Origin: Hypericum androsaemum
Taxonomy: Eukaryota > Streptophyta > Magnoliopsida > Malpighiales > Hypericaceae
Assembly: GCA_963995505.1 (NCBI GenBank)
Contig: OZ023194.1
Span: 10,722,428 to 10,786,427, forward strand
Direction: 5' to 3'
DNA: 64,000 nt
Positions 33,247-44,551 of this stretch are shown here, one piece after another. The notes beneath the pieces are model-generated. The model was given only the letters and a program-made list of their open reading frames with translations, did not search any database and was not told the DNA's origin. The translations under genes were made by a program, and so were the position numbers. The stretch's first letter is position 1. Each line of letters begins with the position of its first letter.

Positions 33247-35106
33247 CTGCAAAACCAAAATCCAAGCATTATAGGGCCAGATTGAAGGTAAAGGAGATTT
33301 GAAAGCCACCTACTGTCTCAGAGGAAGCCCCGAGAAATTTCCAAATCATAACCAAACGCAGCAGCAACTTAGGAGTTAGAGTTGACAAACTTAATCTTTA
33401 GGGTCAAGTCGCATGTATCAACCTCCAACATTCATTTAGAACGATACATCACAGAAAGGGCAACCAACAGGCCGGATTTACCAACTTTCTATTTCCCTTT
33501 GACTAAAAGATCAAGCACTTTACTTTTTTCAGCAGAATCTATTAGGTTGACAGCAAAATTTCAATGAAATGCTCAAGACAATGACCAAGAAAAACACAAT
33601 CTATCTTGTTCTTTTGTCGTTTTTCCCTAAATCACCCGAGCAAATAGCAATCTGGGCCAAATATTGTAATGGACTATTCTTGCTTATACACAGGTAGCAC
33701 GCCTTCAAAAATTTTCTTAACACCACGATCAGCTAAAAAAAAAGTTCACCAGCCAGCCAGAGAAACCAGAAGCATCTCAAGCAAGCAATGCATGTCAATA
33801 CCATCTAGAGGGCTACTTAAGCACTTTTGGGTTTTCTCATGTAGCTAGAGTTTGAAAATATTTAAACGAGATAAACGTCAAGTTTGTTAAAGTGAACTGA
33901 GAAGACTTTATTAAAGGGTTCATTGAAACCATTAGTTCTGTTTCAGAGTCGCCACCTGAATTGCAAGTCTAATGGTAAGCACAAAAGCTGAAATATGGAT
34001 TCAAGTGAATCAAAATTTAAACAATCCGGCAGACTCTGTTAGAACTTATCAGCCACCTATGCAAGAACTTGAGCCTGGTTACAATATAAGATTGAAACTT
34101 ATAAAAAAAAGCTTGAATGATGAGGGTAAAGCCATCCAAATCAATAAATATCCAGGATATGAAACATGTCATCTGTCCAAAGACAAATACACAGGAATCC
34201 ATCTAAATGTTAGGCAGCCAAGACGATTAACCAATAGCAGCAAAGCATGCCCTCTTTTTTAGACACAAGCGATCGCAACATGCGTCAGCCATGTCTACCT
34301 TTCAGAGCAGAGCTGATTCACAAAAATTCCTTACCATTACAGACCAGACCAACAAAAAGATCACTGGCACAAATTTGAAATCACAACCCAGCACAACAAA
34401 CAGACTGATCTCAATGAAACATCACGAACATGATCAGAGCATTAAAAAAAAATTCATGGTTTCAAACTCATTTCAAATCAAACCAGACGTAGAAACAGGA
34501 AATACCCCATTTCGCATGTGAGAACACCAAGGAAAAAGAAGCGGACACCCAAAACTTGAGAAAACAACAGCGAAAGCCAAATCTAATCTGACTATCCTAA
34601 ATGATCAGTGGTCACACAAAAACAACAAATTCAGAATCTAAATTGTTTGTCAAGTACACCATAAGAGGCGGGAAAAACAACTTAAGATCGCCTTTACGAA
34701 CAAAGGAGATCGACCAGGACTTCACACCTACACTTCTAATCCATCAAGGTTATCTTTGTTCTCTCAGCTAAGAACCCTAGCGCTCAGAGCTACAACAAAA
34801 CCCTAACAGCAAAACCGATCTACTCGCATGAACCCGAAACAATTGTAATTTCCCCAACTCTCTTAGCTCATCCAGAAGTCTAAAAGCATTATAGTAGCAT
34901 GTGGGTTTCTTTGCATTTGCTCAACAAAAAAAAAAAACCCCCCACAAAATATGGACGAACTGATTTCAACCACGACAATTTTCGATGACAAGCTCTTCGA
35001 AGTATCGATTTGGGTCATCAGTTTAAATCTTCCAGCAATTGCAAACAATAAATTAAACAAGTTAGTAAAGATAACAGAGAGAGAGAATTTGAGTGAGAGA
35101 ACTGAC
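33247..35106 (-). other. Probable 5' UTR intron of GNA1
   Basis: The minus strand has acceptor TTTTGCAG just before the exon holding the GNA1 ATG. A candidate donor CTTTG|GTCAGT is at 35106. The 1.86 kb between holds no gene that I can support. The upstream exon would run from about 35107 to 35290. Splicing is inferred from sequence only. Confidence 0.4.
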
Positions 35107-35330
35107 CAAAGCTCTGCCTTGGTCGTTCCTTACGAATTAAGGCAAAAGGATCGGGCAAGGTTGTTGTCCTCTGGAGGAGACGAACAAAGGCAGCCCACGC
35201 ACGGTTACGGACCGAAGAGAATTCGATCGTCGGGTGATTTTCTTGTCCCTTAGCGAGGACGGACAAGAGAGAGACAGCGAGGGAGAGGGAGAGGGAGAGG
35301 ATGAAGTATAAGCGACTCTAATATATTAAA
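35107..35330 (-). promoter_or_regulatory. Candidate GNA1 leader exon and promoter
   Basis: The minus strand has a pyrimidine-rich leader (a CTCTCC repeat near 35279-35300) and a TATA-like AATATATTAG at about 35318-35328. This order fits a plant core promoter and 5' UTR. The start site was not determined. Confidence 0.35.
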
Positions 35331-35348
35331 TTTGATTAAATATATTAT

Positions 35349-36268
35349 GGGGTCCTGTAATTTCGAAATAGATGTCATTGTCCCGAGATTTTTAAGTAAA
35401 TGATTTATATACCCTTGTAATATTAAAAAAATAAAAAATAAATCCATGCCGACTCCGCTCCAGGGAAATCTCGGAGATCTCCGCCCCAACCCGACTAGAC
35501 TCAAGTCATAATCTCTGATGCCGATCGTGTCGTTTTGTCGGCGGCGAAGAACCTCCCCGAATCTCGACATGACATGGCGCGGGAGCACAGTGAATGAGAG
35601 ACCCTGTCCCTGGCGGCAGCTTCCGGTGAAGAACCTCCCCGAATTGAAAGTGGAGGTTAATTGACCACCTGCTCGTGTTCCAGCCCGTCCAGTTTCAAGA
35701 GGTCGATTGGCGGGTAACTGAAAGTGGAGATCTAAGCGTACAAAGATGTTTATAGGAAAACAATGGTGCTGGCGGAGAACGATGAGGCGTTAGGGGCAGA
35801 CTCGCAAAGGCTTCTCCCAACGTTGTTTCTGACCAACAGTTCCCCAGAGATCTGTTGTTGAATTGGTTGGTTCGATTCAATCTTTTTTTTTTGTAATTGG
35901 TCCAGTATTTAGCTTTTTTTTTTGTTAAAATCAGAGATTTTTCCGAGGACGTTGGTGATAGTTTTGCTATTTTTTGTTTTAATTTTGGTTGCCACCAAAA
36001 AATGGTCGGAGAGTGGCCGGAAATGATGACCAGAGTTGGTGTTCGCTAGAAAAATGACCGAAGAAGATGATCGGATATTTTGGTTGACCAGACCAAAGGT
36101 ATAATAGTTATTTTAAATCAGAGGTCTACCAAAACTGGAACAAGGGTATAACATTCATTTCAAATATAAAATAAGAAGAATTGATTGATGAAGTTAGTCA
36201 AAGATCCTTGAATATAATTTAACTAAAGTACAGGGATAACAACATCTATTTCGAAACTACAGGGCCTC
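35349..36268. mobile_element. MULE-like foldback element (about 920 bp)
   Basis: The left arm GGGGTCCTGTAATTTCGAA and right arm TTCGAAACTACAGGGCCTC form imperfect terminal inverted repeats of roughly 60-80 bp. Inside is a more GC-rich stretch with no recognised protein. The flanking 9-mers agree only partly, so the target duplication is uncertain. It abuts the presumed GNA1 promoter. Confidence 0.5.
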
Positions 36269-36387
36269 ATCGTCTATTTATCCAAACACCAAATACTTAG
36301 GAATAATTTACCAAATTTTAAATATCAGGGTCTTATCTTGAGTAAAAGGTCTATTTTAATATCCTCTTATCATTTGGTCGAGTATTT

Positions 36388-36671
36388 TGTTAGGAATTCA
36401 GCAACTAGAGAACAATATCGCACAAAGAACACGGAACAAGAGAATTACGTGGTTCGGCCTAATGCCTACATCCACGGAGAGAAAGGAGAACTTTTATTGA
36501 TGAGTTTCCGAGCCATAAAGCCATACAAAATCTTAGGGTAACATGTCTTTATATAGAGACAAACCCTTGGTGTACAAGTAACCTATCTAGGTCTAATTAG
36601 GAGTCCAGAATCTAGTCAGAATAGGAATAGGAATAGGAAATAAGTCTTTCCTATTTCTCGCCATCCCAACA
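36388..36671 (-). repeat. 3' LTR of non-autonomous element
   Basis: 284 bp, TGTTAGGAATTC to CATCCCAACA on the plus strand. Confidence 0.9.
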
Positions 36672-36873
36672 ATCTCCACCTTGGCGAGAAATCATCTCGT
36701 GGAAGAACCATGAAGCTCCACCCGAACTTCAACAAACTCCACCTTGACAAAACACCGCCCCATGAAGAACCATGAGATCTTGCAAAACCAATCCAACTCC
36801 ACCGACTCTATCTCGGACCATAGATAACTGCATCAATAAGACCATCTCAACTTTCTCTTCACCTTTTGTTCAA

Positions 36874-37674
36874 TCACTTGGAGCCAGCCCCCAAACTCGA
36901 GCTTCTGAGATTGCTTGGCCTATTCCCTCCAATCTCCATTGAACCCCAACTAGCAAGTCCACCTGCTGAAGCAAACTTGTGACCAATAGATGCGCTCTCT
37001 ATTTTTCGGTCAACCCCATGCTCCGCAACCTCGAACTGCTTCTCCGCTGGACCTTCTTGCCTCATACCAATGCTACATGCCATAGCATACAAAGGGCAAC
37101 CTTTTGTTCTACCAAGTAGAACCCTTGACATGCCACGAACTCCACTGTTCGGCCTTGAGTGAGATACCCGATTCGCCCGTGGTGCTACCAACGGCTTCGC
37201 ATTCCCCATGCAAAACCTACCCAACACCGTTGACGTGCACGTCCCTTTAGACAACCATAGCAGGGCCCAGCTAATAATGCTTCTCCGAGACAACCATGGC
37301 TCCTTGCCAACCATACCTCCACGAAACAACCATAGCTTGCTATCCATGTCTCTGCGAATCCCAACTACACTCAAATCATCCATGTCAAGCCTTTGCTCCC
37401 TCATACGAACCAACCTCATATGACTTGAGCTTTTCCCCACTTCATCAGACCCATTGATGTGACTCCGCCTACAACAATATTCCCCACTAACCTGTAGGTA
37501 TTTTCTTTCACCCTTCATCCCTACCATCGCATCCTTCTCCACCAGGATGCATTGGACTTGATGAGACAGAAAGCCAGTCACCATCCGACCCGTCTGAACA
37601 TGTAGCCATGGTTGTGGATACCGATCCCTCCTCATTGTCTTGATCCCCAGTTTTTCCTGGATAGTCTCCTTCAT
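36874..37674 (-). other. 266-codon open frame of unknown origin in LTR element
   Basis: An uninterrupted frame fills most of the interior. Its last third (from GCPLY, through MRQEG, to SLGAGSK) matches the 3' non-coding region of the element at 61.6-61.9 kb. I recognise no domain in the first two thirds. Length and position are notable, but composition and the lack of motifs argue for chance openness or a decayed out-of-frame pol remnant. Confidence 0.35.
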
Positions 37675-37696
37675 GCGCCCTTCTTAGCACTTGAAG

Positions 37697-37984
37697 TCAC
37701 TTCCATTGAACTTCTTTGACTCCGACCTGAATCCTCTTCCACAACCCAGCTGATGGCTCCTCATCATCCACCAAGCACAAGCGAATCTTCGCTACCGCAT
37801 TGGCCTCCAACTCCTTCCACTCTTGCTCCTCCATCTTCTCGGGCTTCTTCTCCGAGAGCGCGATGACCATCCCTTGTTGCACGAGGAGATCCTTGACACG
37901 CCTTTGCCATAACCCAAAATTCGAAGAACCATCGAACTTCACAAAAGCAAACTTCGCGCCGTCGCGCCGTCCGTCATCCTCCAA
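37697..37984 (-). pseudogene. Truncated copia gag, Tnt1-like
   Basis: About 85 residues of gag N-terminus (FVKFDGSSNFGLWQRRVKDLL, EKMEEQEWKELEANA, IRLCLVDDE) start 20 bases inside the 5' LTR, then run into unrelated sequence and stop. Tnt1/Tork-lineage gag has the same opening blocks. Confidence 0.75.
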
Positions 37985-38004
37985 CCCAAGCTCTTGATAC
38001 CACT

Positions 38005-38288
38005 TGTTAGGAATTCAGCAACTAGAGAATAATATCGCACAAAGAACACGGAACAAGAGAATTACGTGGTTCGGCCTAATGCCTACATCCACGGAGAGAA
38101 AGGAGAACTTTTATTGATGAGTTTCCGAGCCACAAAGCCATACAAAACCTTAGGGTAACATGTCTTTATATAGAGACAAACCCTTGGTGTACAAGTAACC
38201 TATCTAGGTCTAATTAGGAGTCCAAAATCTAGTCAGAATAGGAATAGAAATAGGAAATAAGTCTTTCCTATTTCTCGCCATCCCAACA
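38005..38288 (-). repeat. 5' LTR of non-autonomous element
   Basis: 284 bp, the same ends as the partner LTR, followed on the minus strand by the primer-binding site. Confidence 0.9.
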
Positions 38289-38293
38289 TATTT

Positions 38294-39458
38294 GGCAAAT
38301 GGCAAATTCTGATTCTCATTTAGCTACTATTTTCCGACCCAATATCAAAGTGGTGGTGAATCAAGGCAAGCTGGCAGTGGTTCGTGATCTCTGGAATTCC
38401 GAGGCTCAACTTAGGCGTGCGCTTTCTGCCTTCCACCCCCAGCCCTCGATTTCAGACAAGTTCACATGGATTCTGGATCATAGTGGTGGCTTTTCGGTTC
38501 ACGGTTTGTATTTACTGATGTTCCGCAGTTTCTTTATCTGCACACCGGATGTTCTCAATAGGAAGTTTGCAAGGCTCGTCCCTTACAAAATCTATTATTT
38601 TCTGTGGATGGCGTTTCAAGGAAGGCTTAAAACACGGGACAATTTACTGCGGATTGGTATGCTGCAGCCACATAACTCACTTTCTTCATTGTGAGTTTAT
38701 TTCGAAGGCTTGAAGTTCACTGTTGAAATCAATGGGGCTTAGTTGGTGTGTTGGTAATTCCTTGCTTTCCGCCATGGCTGGGACTTGTTCAAGGTGAATC
38801 TCTTAAGAAGTTGTGGTATTCCCTTCTTGCATCTTGCTGCTGGAATGTTTGGCTTCTGAGGAATAAGGTCATTTTCGACCGGCAGCACCCGAGTTTGGAC
38901 GAATTATGGGTCTCCATTCTCCGTTGTTTCTCCGAATGGGCGTACTGGTCTGGTTTGGACAAGATGTTCTCTTGGTGCTGGCTTCTTTCCGGAATGGAGG
39001 TTGATTAGGGATGTTCTTGGAAAACCTCATCAACAATCTGGCCCTGCTGATGTTCACTGCTCCACCATGTATGCTGCTGTTCTTCTCTTCGATTTAGGTA
39101 TCCTAGTGATGGTTCCGGGAGCTGTATTTTGTTGTTCAGGTTTTGGACGTTTGTATGTATGCTTATTTTTCGACTAGTTATCCCTCATAACTAGTTTTTT
39201 TTGTGAGATTTAAATTATTTTCGCAATTTCAGATCTTAGACGGTCATGAGATTCGATCCTCCCACCTCATGCTTAAGGACTGACACCGTATCCATCAGAC
39301 CATACATGAATTGGTCCCTCATAACTAGTTTAGGTTCTGCATACTTGGTGCTATCGGTGTATTGGATATTCTTGGGGGATTTGTGTTGCTTTCGCTGTAT
39401 TTTGCAGCTACGGTGTAATTTTTTATATAAATAAATTTTACTTTTCATAAAAAATAAA
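38294..39458 (+). mobile_element. 5'-truncated LINE fragment
   Basis: The frames at 38299-38694 and 38748-39008 encode LINE C-terminal blocks: KFTWILDHSGGFSVHGLY, PYKIYYFLWMAFQGRLKTRDNL and CCWNVWLLRNKVIFDRQ. The fragment ends with an AT-rich 3' UTR and A run near 39447-39458. It is interrupted by a SINE at 39198-39314. The non-autonomous LTR element sits right at its left edge. Confidence 0.75.
39198..39314 (-). mobile_element. SINE inside LINE fragment, 17-bp TSD
   Basis: Perfect direct repeats TCCCTCATAACTAGTTT at 39181-39197 and 39315-39331 flank 117 bp. The minus strand has A box TGGTCTGATGG, B box GGATCGAATCT and a terminal A run. A clear tRNA-derived retroposon. Confidence 0.88.
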
Positions 39459-40193
39459 ATCATCTTATTTGGCTAACATGCACTATCCTGGCATTTCAAA
39501 GGGGCAGATTTTGTGGGAACACCCATGGAGATTAAATGAATATTAGTTTGTATGTGTATTTTTCACCTGGGCACAAATTTTATTAAGTCCCCACTCAATT
39601 TAGTCTCTATTTCAAGATGATGTAACACAATATTTCCAAATATTTTTGAGGGAAAGCTTTTTAAATTGATGCTCTACTTTTTCAATTATTTTAGACATAA
39701 ATAATTAAATATTTCTAAGTATCGTTAAATAAAAAATAGACCACAAAAAAATATGAAAAATATTATAATATAAGAAAAAAAAGAGAATTTTATTCAAATA
39801 GAGGAATGCCAATTTTTTTCATATATATGTGATTTATTTGGACGGATAATTAAAAAAAAATTTAATTTATACTAAGCATATTTATGTTCAAAATTTTTAT
39901 TCAGATGTGGAATGTTAATTAAATTTTTTTCATGTTACTTGGTCCAACCTTTTAAAACCTGTGAATGTCCGGGTATTAAATTGCTCTTTTACCTAAATGA
40001 AAAAACACTAGAAAAAGCAAATTACAAGACCATTACTTTGCCTGAGAGCGCCGGACAAGGAAAAGAAAGAGAGAGAGACGCCCACCGTCCGTCCCCGAGA
40101 GCAACTAGCGAAGGTATCTGTGTCTGTCAGCCACGCGACCGCAACAAATGCTTCGGGCAAGACAATAATTGAAACCAGACCAGACCAGACCCA
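39459..40193. other. Intergenic region upstream of ISCA2-like gene
   Basis: AT-rich to about 39960, then more GC-rich toward the start codon, as expected of promoter and 5' UTR. The short open frame 39912-40172 shows no domain. No confident TATA box. Confidence 0.5.
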
Positions 40194-42014
40194 ATGTCCT
40201 TAATCAACAGAATAACACCTTTCTTCCTCTCCCGGATCACCCACAACCACCGTCTCTTAAGCTTCTCCTCCTCTCTATCTTCTTCTTCTTCGGCTCTTCC
40301 AGAAGCTTCTTCTCATGCTCCTTCCTCTTCCGATGATGCCATCCACTTGACCGATAATTTCGTCAAGGTAACGAACCCGTGACCCGTTTGATTGAAGCTT
40401 GGAATTGTGGTGGTTTTTTTTTGGGTGTCAATTGGCATCTGGGTTTTCTAAAGTTTTGATTTTTACGATGTGGGAAATGATTATTGGTGAGGCTTGATTG
40501 GGAATTCTCTCTCTCTCTGTGTTGATTCGTTATTACATGAGAGAATGCTCTCTCTGGTCTTAGAATTGTCCGAAGGTTTTTGTTTCGCGTTGCGTTGTGA
40601 AGAGGGTAGAACCAACCTTATGTGTGTGTGTGTTCGTGTTCTGTGTTATGCGTGAGGAACGATCTGATATTGTTTTCGTACTCGGTTTAGAGAATGAGAG
40701 AGCTGCAAGCGAGTGAAGGATCGGTAGAGGAGCCAATGCTACGGTTGGGTGTGGAGGCAGGTGGATGTTCTGGTTTCCAGTATGTTTTTGACTTGGATGG
40801 TAAAGTGAATCCAGATGACAGGTTGGTTGTTAATCCCTTTCCGGTTTCTGGTTTCTGTTTACTTCACGGTACCTGGAACTTACGCACTTGCCCGTTGTTG
40901 TATTGCCATGCAGGCTGTTTGTGAAACAAGGGGCCAAACTTGTGGTTGATAATGTCACGTTTGATTTTGTGAAGGGGGCAACCGTAGATTATGAGGAGGA
41001 ACTTATCCGTTCTGCTTTCGTTGTTAGTTGCTTCCCTTCTTTAATTTTTCTTTTTCTACATAAATCTGTGGCAAAGGCTCAAGCATATAGTCATACGAAA
41101 AAAGGGATTCTTCTAGGTTGAGTTGAGACGATCATGTTGTTGAGTTAAGGAAAAGTATTATCTGAAAAGATATTGTGGATGTTCTATTGCTGCAGTGCAG
41201 ACAAGGTAGTCCATGAAATTCATTTTCACATCCTTTGACTTGGCTTTGGCCCATAACATTTTGTTTCATTTGTGTTGATTTGCTTCTGAATCAGGATGAT
41301 GCTAATTAGAAGACTTATGTAAAGGGATCTAGATCTGATTACCGTCAAGAAACATGTTGTTTATGATGCTTGTTTGGAAAATCTTGATTATGCCATCATT
41401 ATATGATCTTCTGTGTGAGGTCGTTAGCATCCTAGACCAGTTCTTTTGAAGCTTGATATTCCTTTTAGGCTGTTGTCTTCATCACTTTATGTATTTAGCC
41501 CATGATACATTCTATGAGCAAGTCACCTGGATTAACTGAGCAACGGTCCACATGTCTGTCATCGGCGTATATCGATAAGTTGGTATTGTCAGTCATCGAT
41601 GGTTGTGTTTGGTCACTCATTTCACAATCTGCACCAAACCGTTTTTAATGACAAGATACATGATTATCGTTGGTGTTATTATGTGTAACCCGACAAGCAT
41701 ATATGACGGTTAAGTTGCAGAAAATGGCCTGACCAGGAGCATCATAGCAAATATTAGATCCCAAATTGGTTGTTTGCTTTATTTGACGCGCACAGTACCT
41801 GCTCAATTACAAGGATCCCTGCACATTTAGTGGATAACCTTATGCTTCAGCCGCCGAGTCTTCTTACTTTTATGTTATCGTGGTACAGTGATTTGATATA
41901 CGCATATAACTCTAACTTGTGAAGGCTGATGTTCCCTTTTATCTGTAGGTGTCTGCTAATCCCAATTCATCAACCAAATGCAGTTGTAACAGTTCTTTTG
42001 CTGTCAAACAGTAG
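40194..42014 (+). CDS. ISCA2: ISCA2-like iron-sulfur cluster assembly protein
   Basis: Four exons (40194-40367, 40691-40821, 40914-41022, 41949-42014) join in frame to 159 residues, all with GT-AG borders. A-type carriers such as ISCA2 act late in mitochondrial Fe-S assembly, passing [4Fe-4S] clusters to target enzymes. The N-terminus (about 1-45) is Ser-rich with Arg and hydrophobic residues and no acids, as in a mitochondrial presequence. The A-type domain follows: GGCSGFQY with Cys84, [29 protein letters not shown] and the final KCSCNSSF with Cys149 and Cys151. All three cluster-ligand cysteines are present. TK replaces the more usual glycines before CSC. The last exon is only 66 bp after a 926-bp intron and is easily missed. 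Confidence 0.9.
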
Positions 42015-42595
42015 CAACCAGAAGGCTTCATCTAGGAAAACCATTTTTGGTTACAGTAAGTATCAGTTACATTTGAATACTATCTTTTGATAATTTTGTT
42101 GTACAACCATGACCTGATGAGGGATTTCATCCGTCCTCTGTCATCGAGGAATTTTTCGGAATTGCCCTTTGTTTATGTTTTGTGGCGACTATGCCTCAGA
42201 AGCATTGTATCAAAATAAACAGCAGTCAACTGTAAGGGCAGTGAGCAATGACGCTTCCATGTTTATAATATCCAATATTCCCATTTCAATGTATGTGAAT
42301 TGCGAAAACAATGGTGTCTGATGAAAGCTTTTCGGCTAATTGCTCTTTGGTGAAAGTACCTGTTCTATGGTCTGTGTTGGATACCAAAGTACAATACTTA
42401 ATTATGTCACATTTCCGTAGAGGACACGCTGTTTCTTACATCTCCAAGAATGTAAATCAAATGACAAGTTTTAGCTGACAATGTTCTTGATGGGAGTGTG
42501 ATAGTGAGAATTTTCGGCGCGTCGGATAAGCTCGAATCTTTTCTCTTATGTATATTAATTCTCTTATAATACTCTAGCATGTGTTGGTGGTCTTT
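42015..42595. other. ISCA2-like 3' flank
   Basis: No further gene. It includes the 3' UTR, whose end I cannot place. Confidence 0.4.
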
Positions 42596-42702
42596 TTTTT
42601 TGATTTATAACCGCTTGGTATCCGGTCTATTGGACCGACTAATCCAAATTCGAGCGGGGATCTTTGAAAGGTGGCAAAGTTCTTCCGACAAGTATTTAAC
42701 AC
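42596..42702 (-). mobile_element. SINE, probably 5'-truncated, 16-bp TSD
   Basis: Perfect 16-bp direct repeats TGTGTTGGTGGTCTTT at 42580-42595 and 42703-42718 enclose 107 bp. The minus strand ends in GGATACCAAGCGGTTATAA and an A run and has a B-box-like CGCTCGAATTT. I see no good A box, so the head is probably lost. Confidence 0.8.
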
Positions 42703-43272
42703 TGTGTTGGTGGTCTTTGGTCGTGAAGATTGTTATCTGTTGAATTGTTGCAAGGTGGTGGTTGTATAAATGTAAATGCAGTTGCGAAGCAAAATCAGTA
42801 TGTTCATTGTTCACCTAATGCAGCAGCTTAAGTTGAGGAAAAAAGATATCTACAACAACCTACTCATTGTCCATATATTCAGTAATTAGACTGCTGATAT
42901 ATAGGCCATTAGGGCCAAGCGGACCAACAAGCACTTGCTCAAACGGTGAAGATTTGGTTTGACAAGACCAGGGTCAACGCAAGACCAGGGTCAACCCAAC
43001 GGGCCGAGCCGGACGGATGACTCAAGAAGTTTGTTCCCTCTTTTCTAGTTTACTCGTGTTTCTTTTTAAATTTGGCGTGACCCAGATTTTAATTAGTTCA
43101 AAATTGTCCATTTAATTATTTAGTGATTATATATAATTAAATTTTTTTTTCTAATTAAACTCTTAGGCTCAAGTTCAACACAAATGTCTTTGGAACCCGA
43201 GACAGAAACAAAAAGCTGAAACACCCACAATATGATTGTTGCACACTCTTGCGATGCAGTCCGATCTCATTT

Positions 43273-43843
43273 CTAGGCAGCCACTGGTATCAAGTACAAG
43301 GGCTTGGTCCTTTTTCCGGCCTCAACGAGTTCAGACATATCAATGTCCTCAGGGTTGACTCCATTTGGAAGCTTCCAATCGAAATGGTAAACAAAATTAG
43401 CAACCGTATCGGCAATGGAGGACACGGCAAAAAGCACACCAGGACACGACCTTCTTCCAGACCCAAAAGGGATATACTCAAACTGAGTCCCGTTAAACTC
43501 AACGTCGGGTCTCCTTATGAACCTCTCGGGCTCGAACCTCTCCGGCTCGCTCCAGAACCTCGGGTCCCTCGCGATCGCCCATGCATTGACGAGGACCTTC
43601 GTCTTCGCTGCTATCTCGTACCCGTTGATCGTTATCGCCTCTCTTGCCACCCTTGGTATTAGCAAGGGGCCAGGCGGGCGCGTACCCGAGGAGTTGGTGC
43701 ATGTTGCCTATTAATGGCAGCCTTGGTGGTCCAGGAGGCAAGTTTGGCCTCCTCCCGGATGATGATTTGGTCCTTAGGAACATGAGGAGAAATAAAATGA
43801 AGGGAATTAGGAAGGGAAAAAAAGTGGTGATTTGCAGTTCCAT
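43273..43843 (-). pseudogene. P450 (CYP71) pseudogene with internal deletion
   Basis: Sense translation starts MELQITTFF with a hydrophobic anchor, a hinge PPGPPRLPLIGN and HQLLGYAPAWPLA. It then jumps, with a change of frame, to IPRVAREAITINGYE, PERF, the haem loop FGSGRRSCPG and the C-terminus. Roughly residues 62-365, the intron, the I-helix and the ExxR are absent. Both retained ends are otherwise well preserved, so the deletion is a single event near 43670. It belongs to the same family as the intact gene at 9124 but cannot make an enzyme. Confidence 0.88.
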
Positions 43844-44020
43844 ATGGATTGGGAAAATTTAGGAGACGAAAGTTGGATTGAGATTGTTCAAAATTGGTAA
43901 AGCCAATCAATCATAAAAGTGGATTCCAACCAATAGTAGAAAGAATTTATTGGGATTGAGATTGTTCCTTTACTATATATAGTGGGAAGTCAATTTAGTG
44001 CTCCTATCCAATACAATATA

Positions 44021-44551
44021 GTGAAAAGTTCACTAAAGTACTTTGTAGTATCATACTTTTTTACTTTAATACCATGTAGTTTGATTTTTTCTTTTTAGGT
44101 GTCAGATGTTCCGAAAAGTGACACTTTTGGTGACAAATTTTTAACCAGGGTTAATTTTTCTAACCAGACTATACACATAGACGCCATATCATCGCCACAT
44201 CGTATTTTTATATCCTAAGTGGCGATGCGATGACGTGGCAAATTTACAAAATCTCAATACCTTTATTTTTCTAACCCTAATTAGAAACTCCCAGACCTAA
44301 TTATACAAATTTTGGCGATTTGTAATTTTAACTTTTGAGATTTTGTAATTTTGCCATGTCATCGCCAATTAGGATGTGGCGATGATGTGACATCTATGTG
44401 TATGGTCAGGTTGAAAAAATTATCCCGATTAAAAATTTATCACCAAAAGTGTCACTTTTCGAAACTTCTATCACCAAAAAAGAAAAGTCAAACCACAGGG
44501 TACTAACGTAACAAAGTGTGAAATTACATGATATTTTAGTGAACTTTTTCC
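44021..44551. mobile_element. MULE-type MITE, long TIRs, 9-bp TSD
   Basis: Arms of about 230 bp (GTGAAAAGTTCACTAAAG at the left; inverted GGAAAAAGTTCACTAAAA from the right) share blocks such as CGAAAAGTGACACTTTTGGTGA and GGCGATGA. The perfect 9-bp duplication TACAATATA lies at 44012-44020 and 44552-44560. The 9-bp size is typical of Mutator-like elements. No transposase. Confidence 0.85.

Larger units (their letters stand above)
36388..38288 (-). mobile_element. Non-autonomous LTR element, copia family A
   Basis: Two 284-bp LTRs (36388-36671, 38005-38288) with TG...CA ends are flanked by the perfect duplication TATTT at 36383-36387 and 38289-38293. A primer-binding site (TGGTATCAAGAGC on the minus strand) abuts the right LTR and a polypurine tract (AAGGTGGAGATTG) abuts the left. 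By eye the LTRs differ at about five positions, so insertion was fairly recent. The 1333-bp interior keeps only the start of gag. It must have been moved by proteins from another element. Confidence 0.9.

Noticed and set aside
40888..41121. The open frame running past 41022 as the C-terminus of the ISCA2-like protein.
   Set aside because: It lacks the essential CxC cysteines; splicing at 41022 to 41949 supplies KCSCNSSF and a stop.
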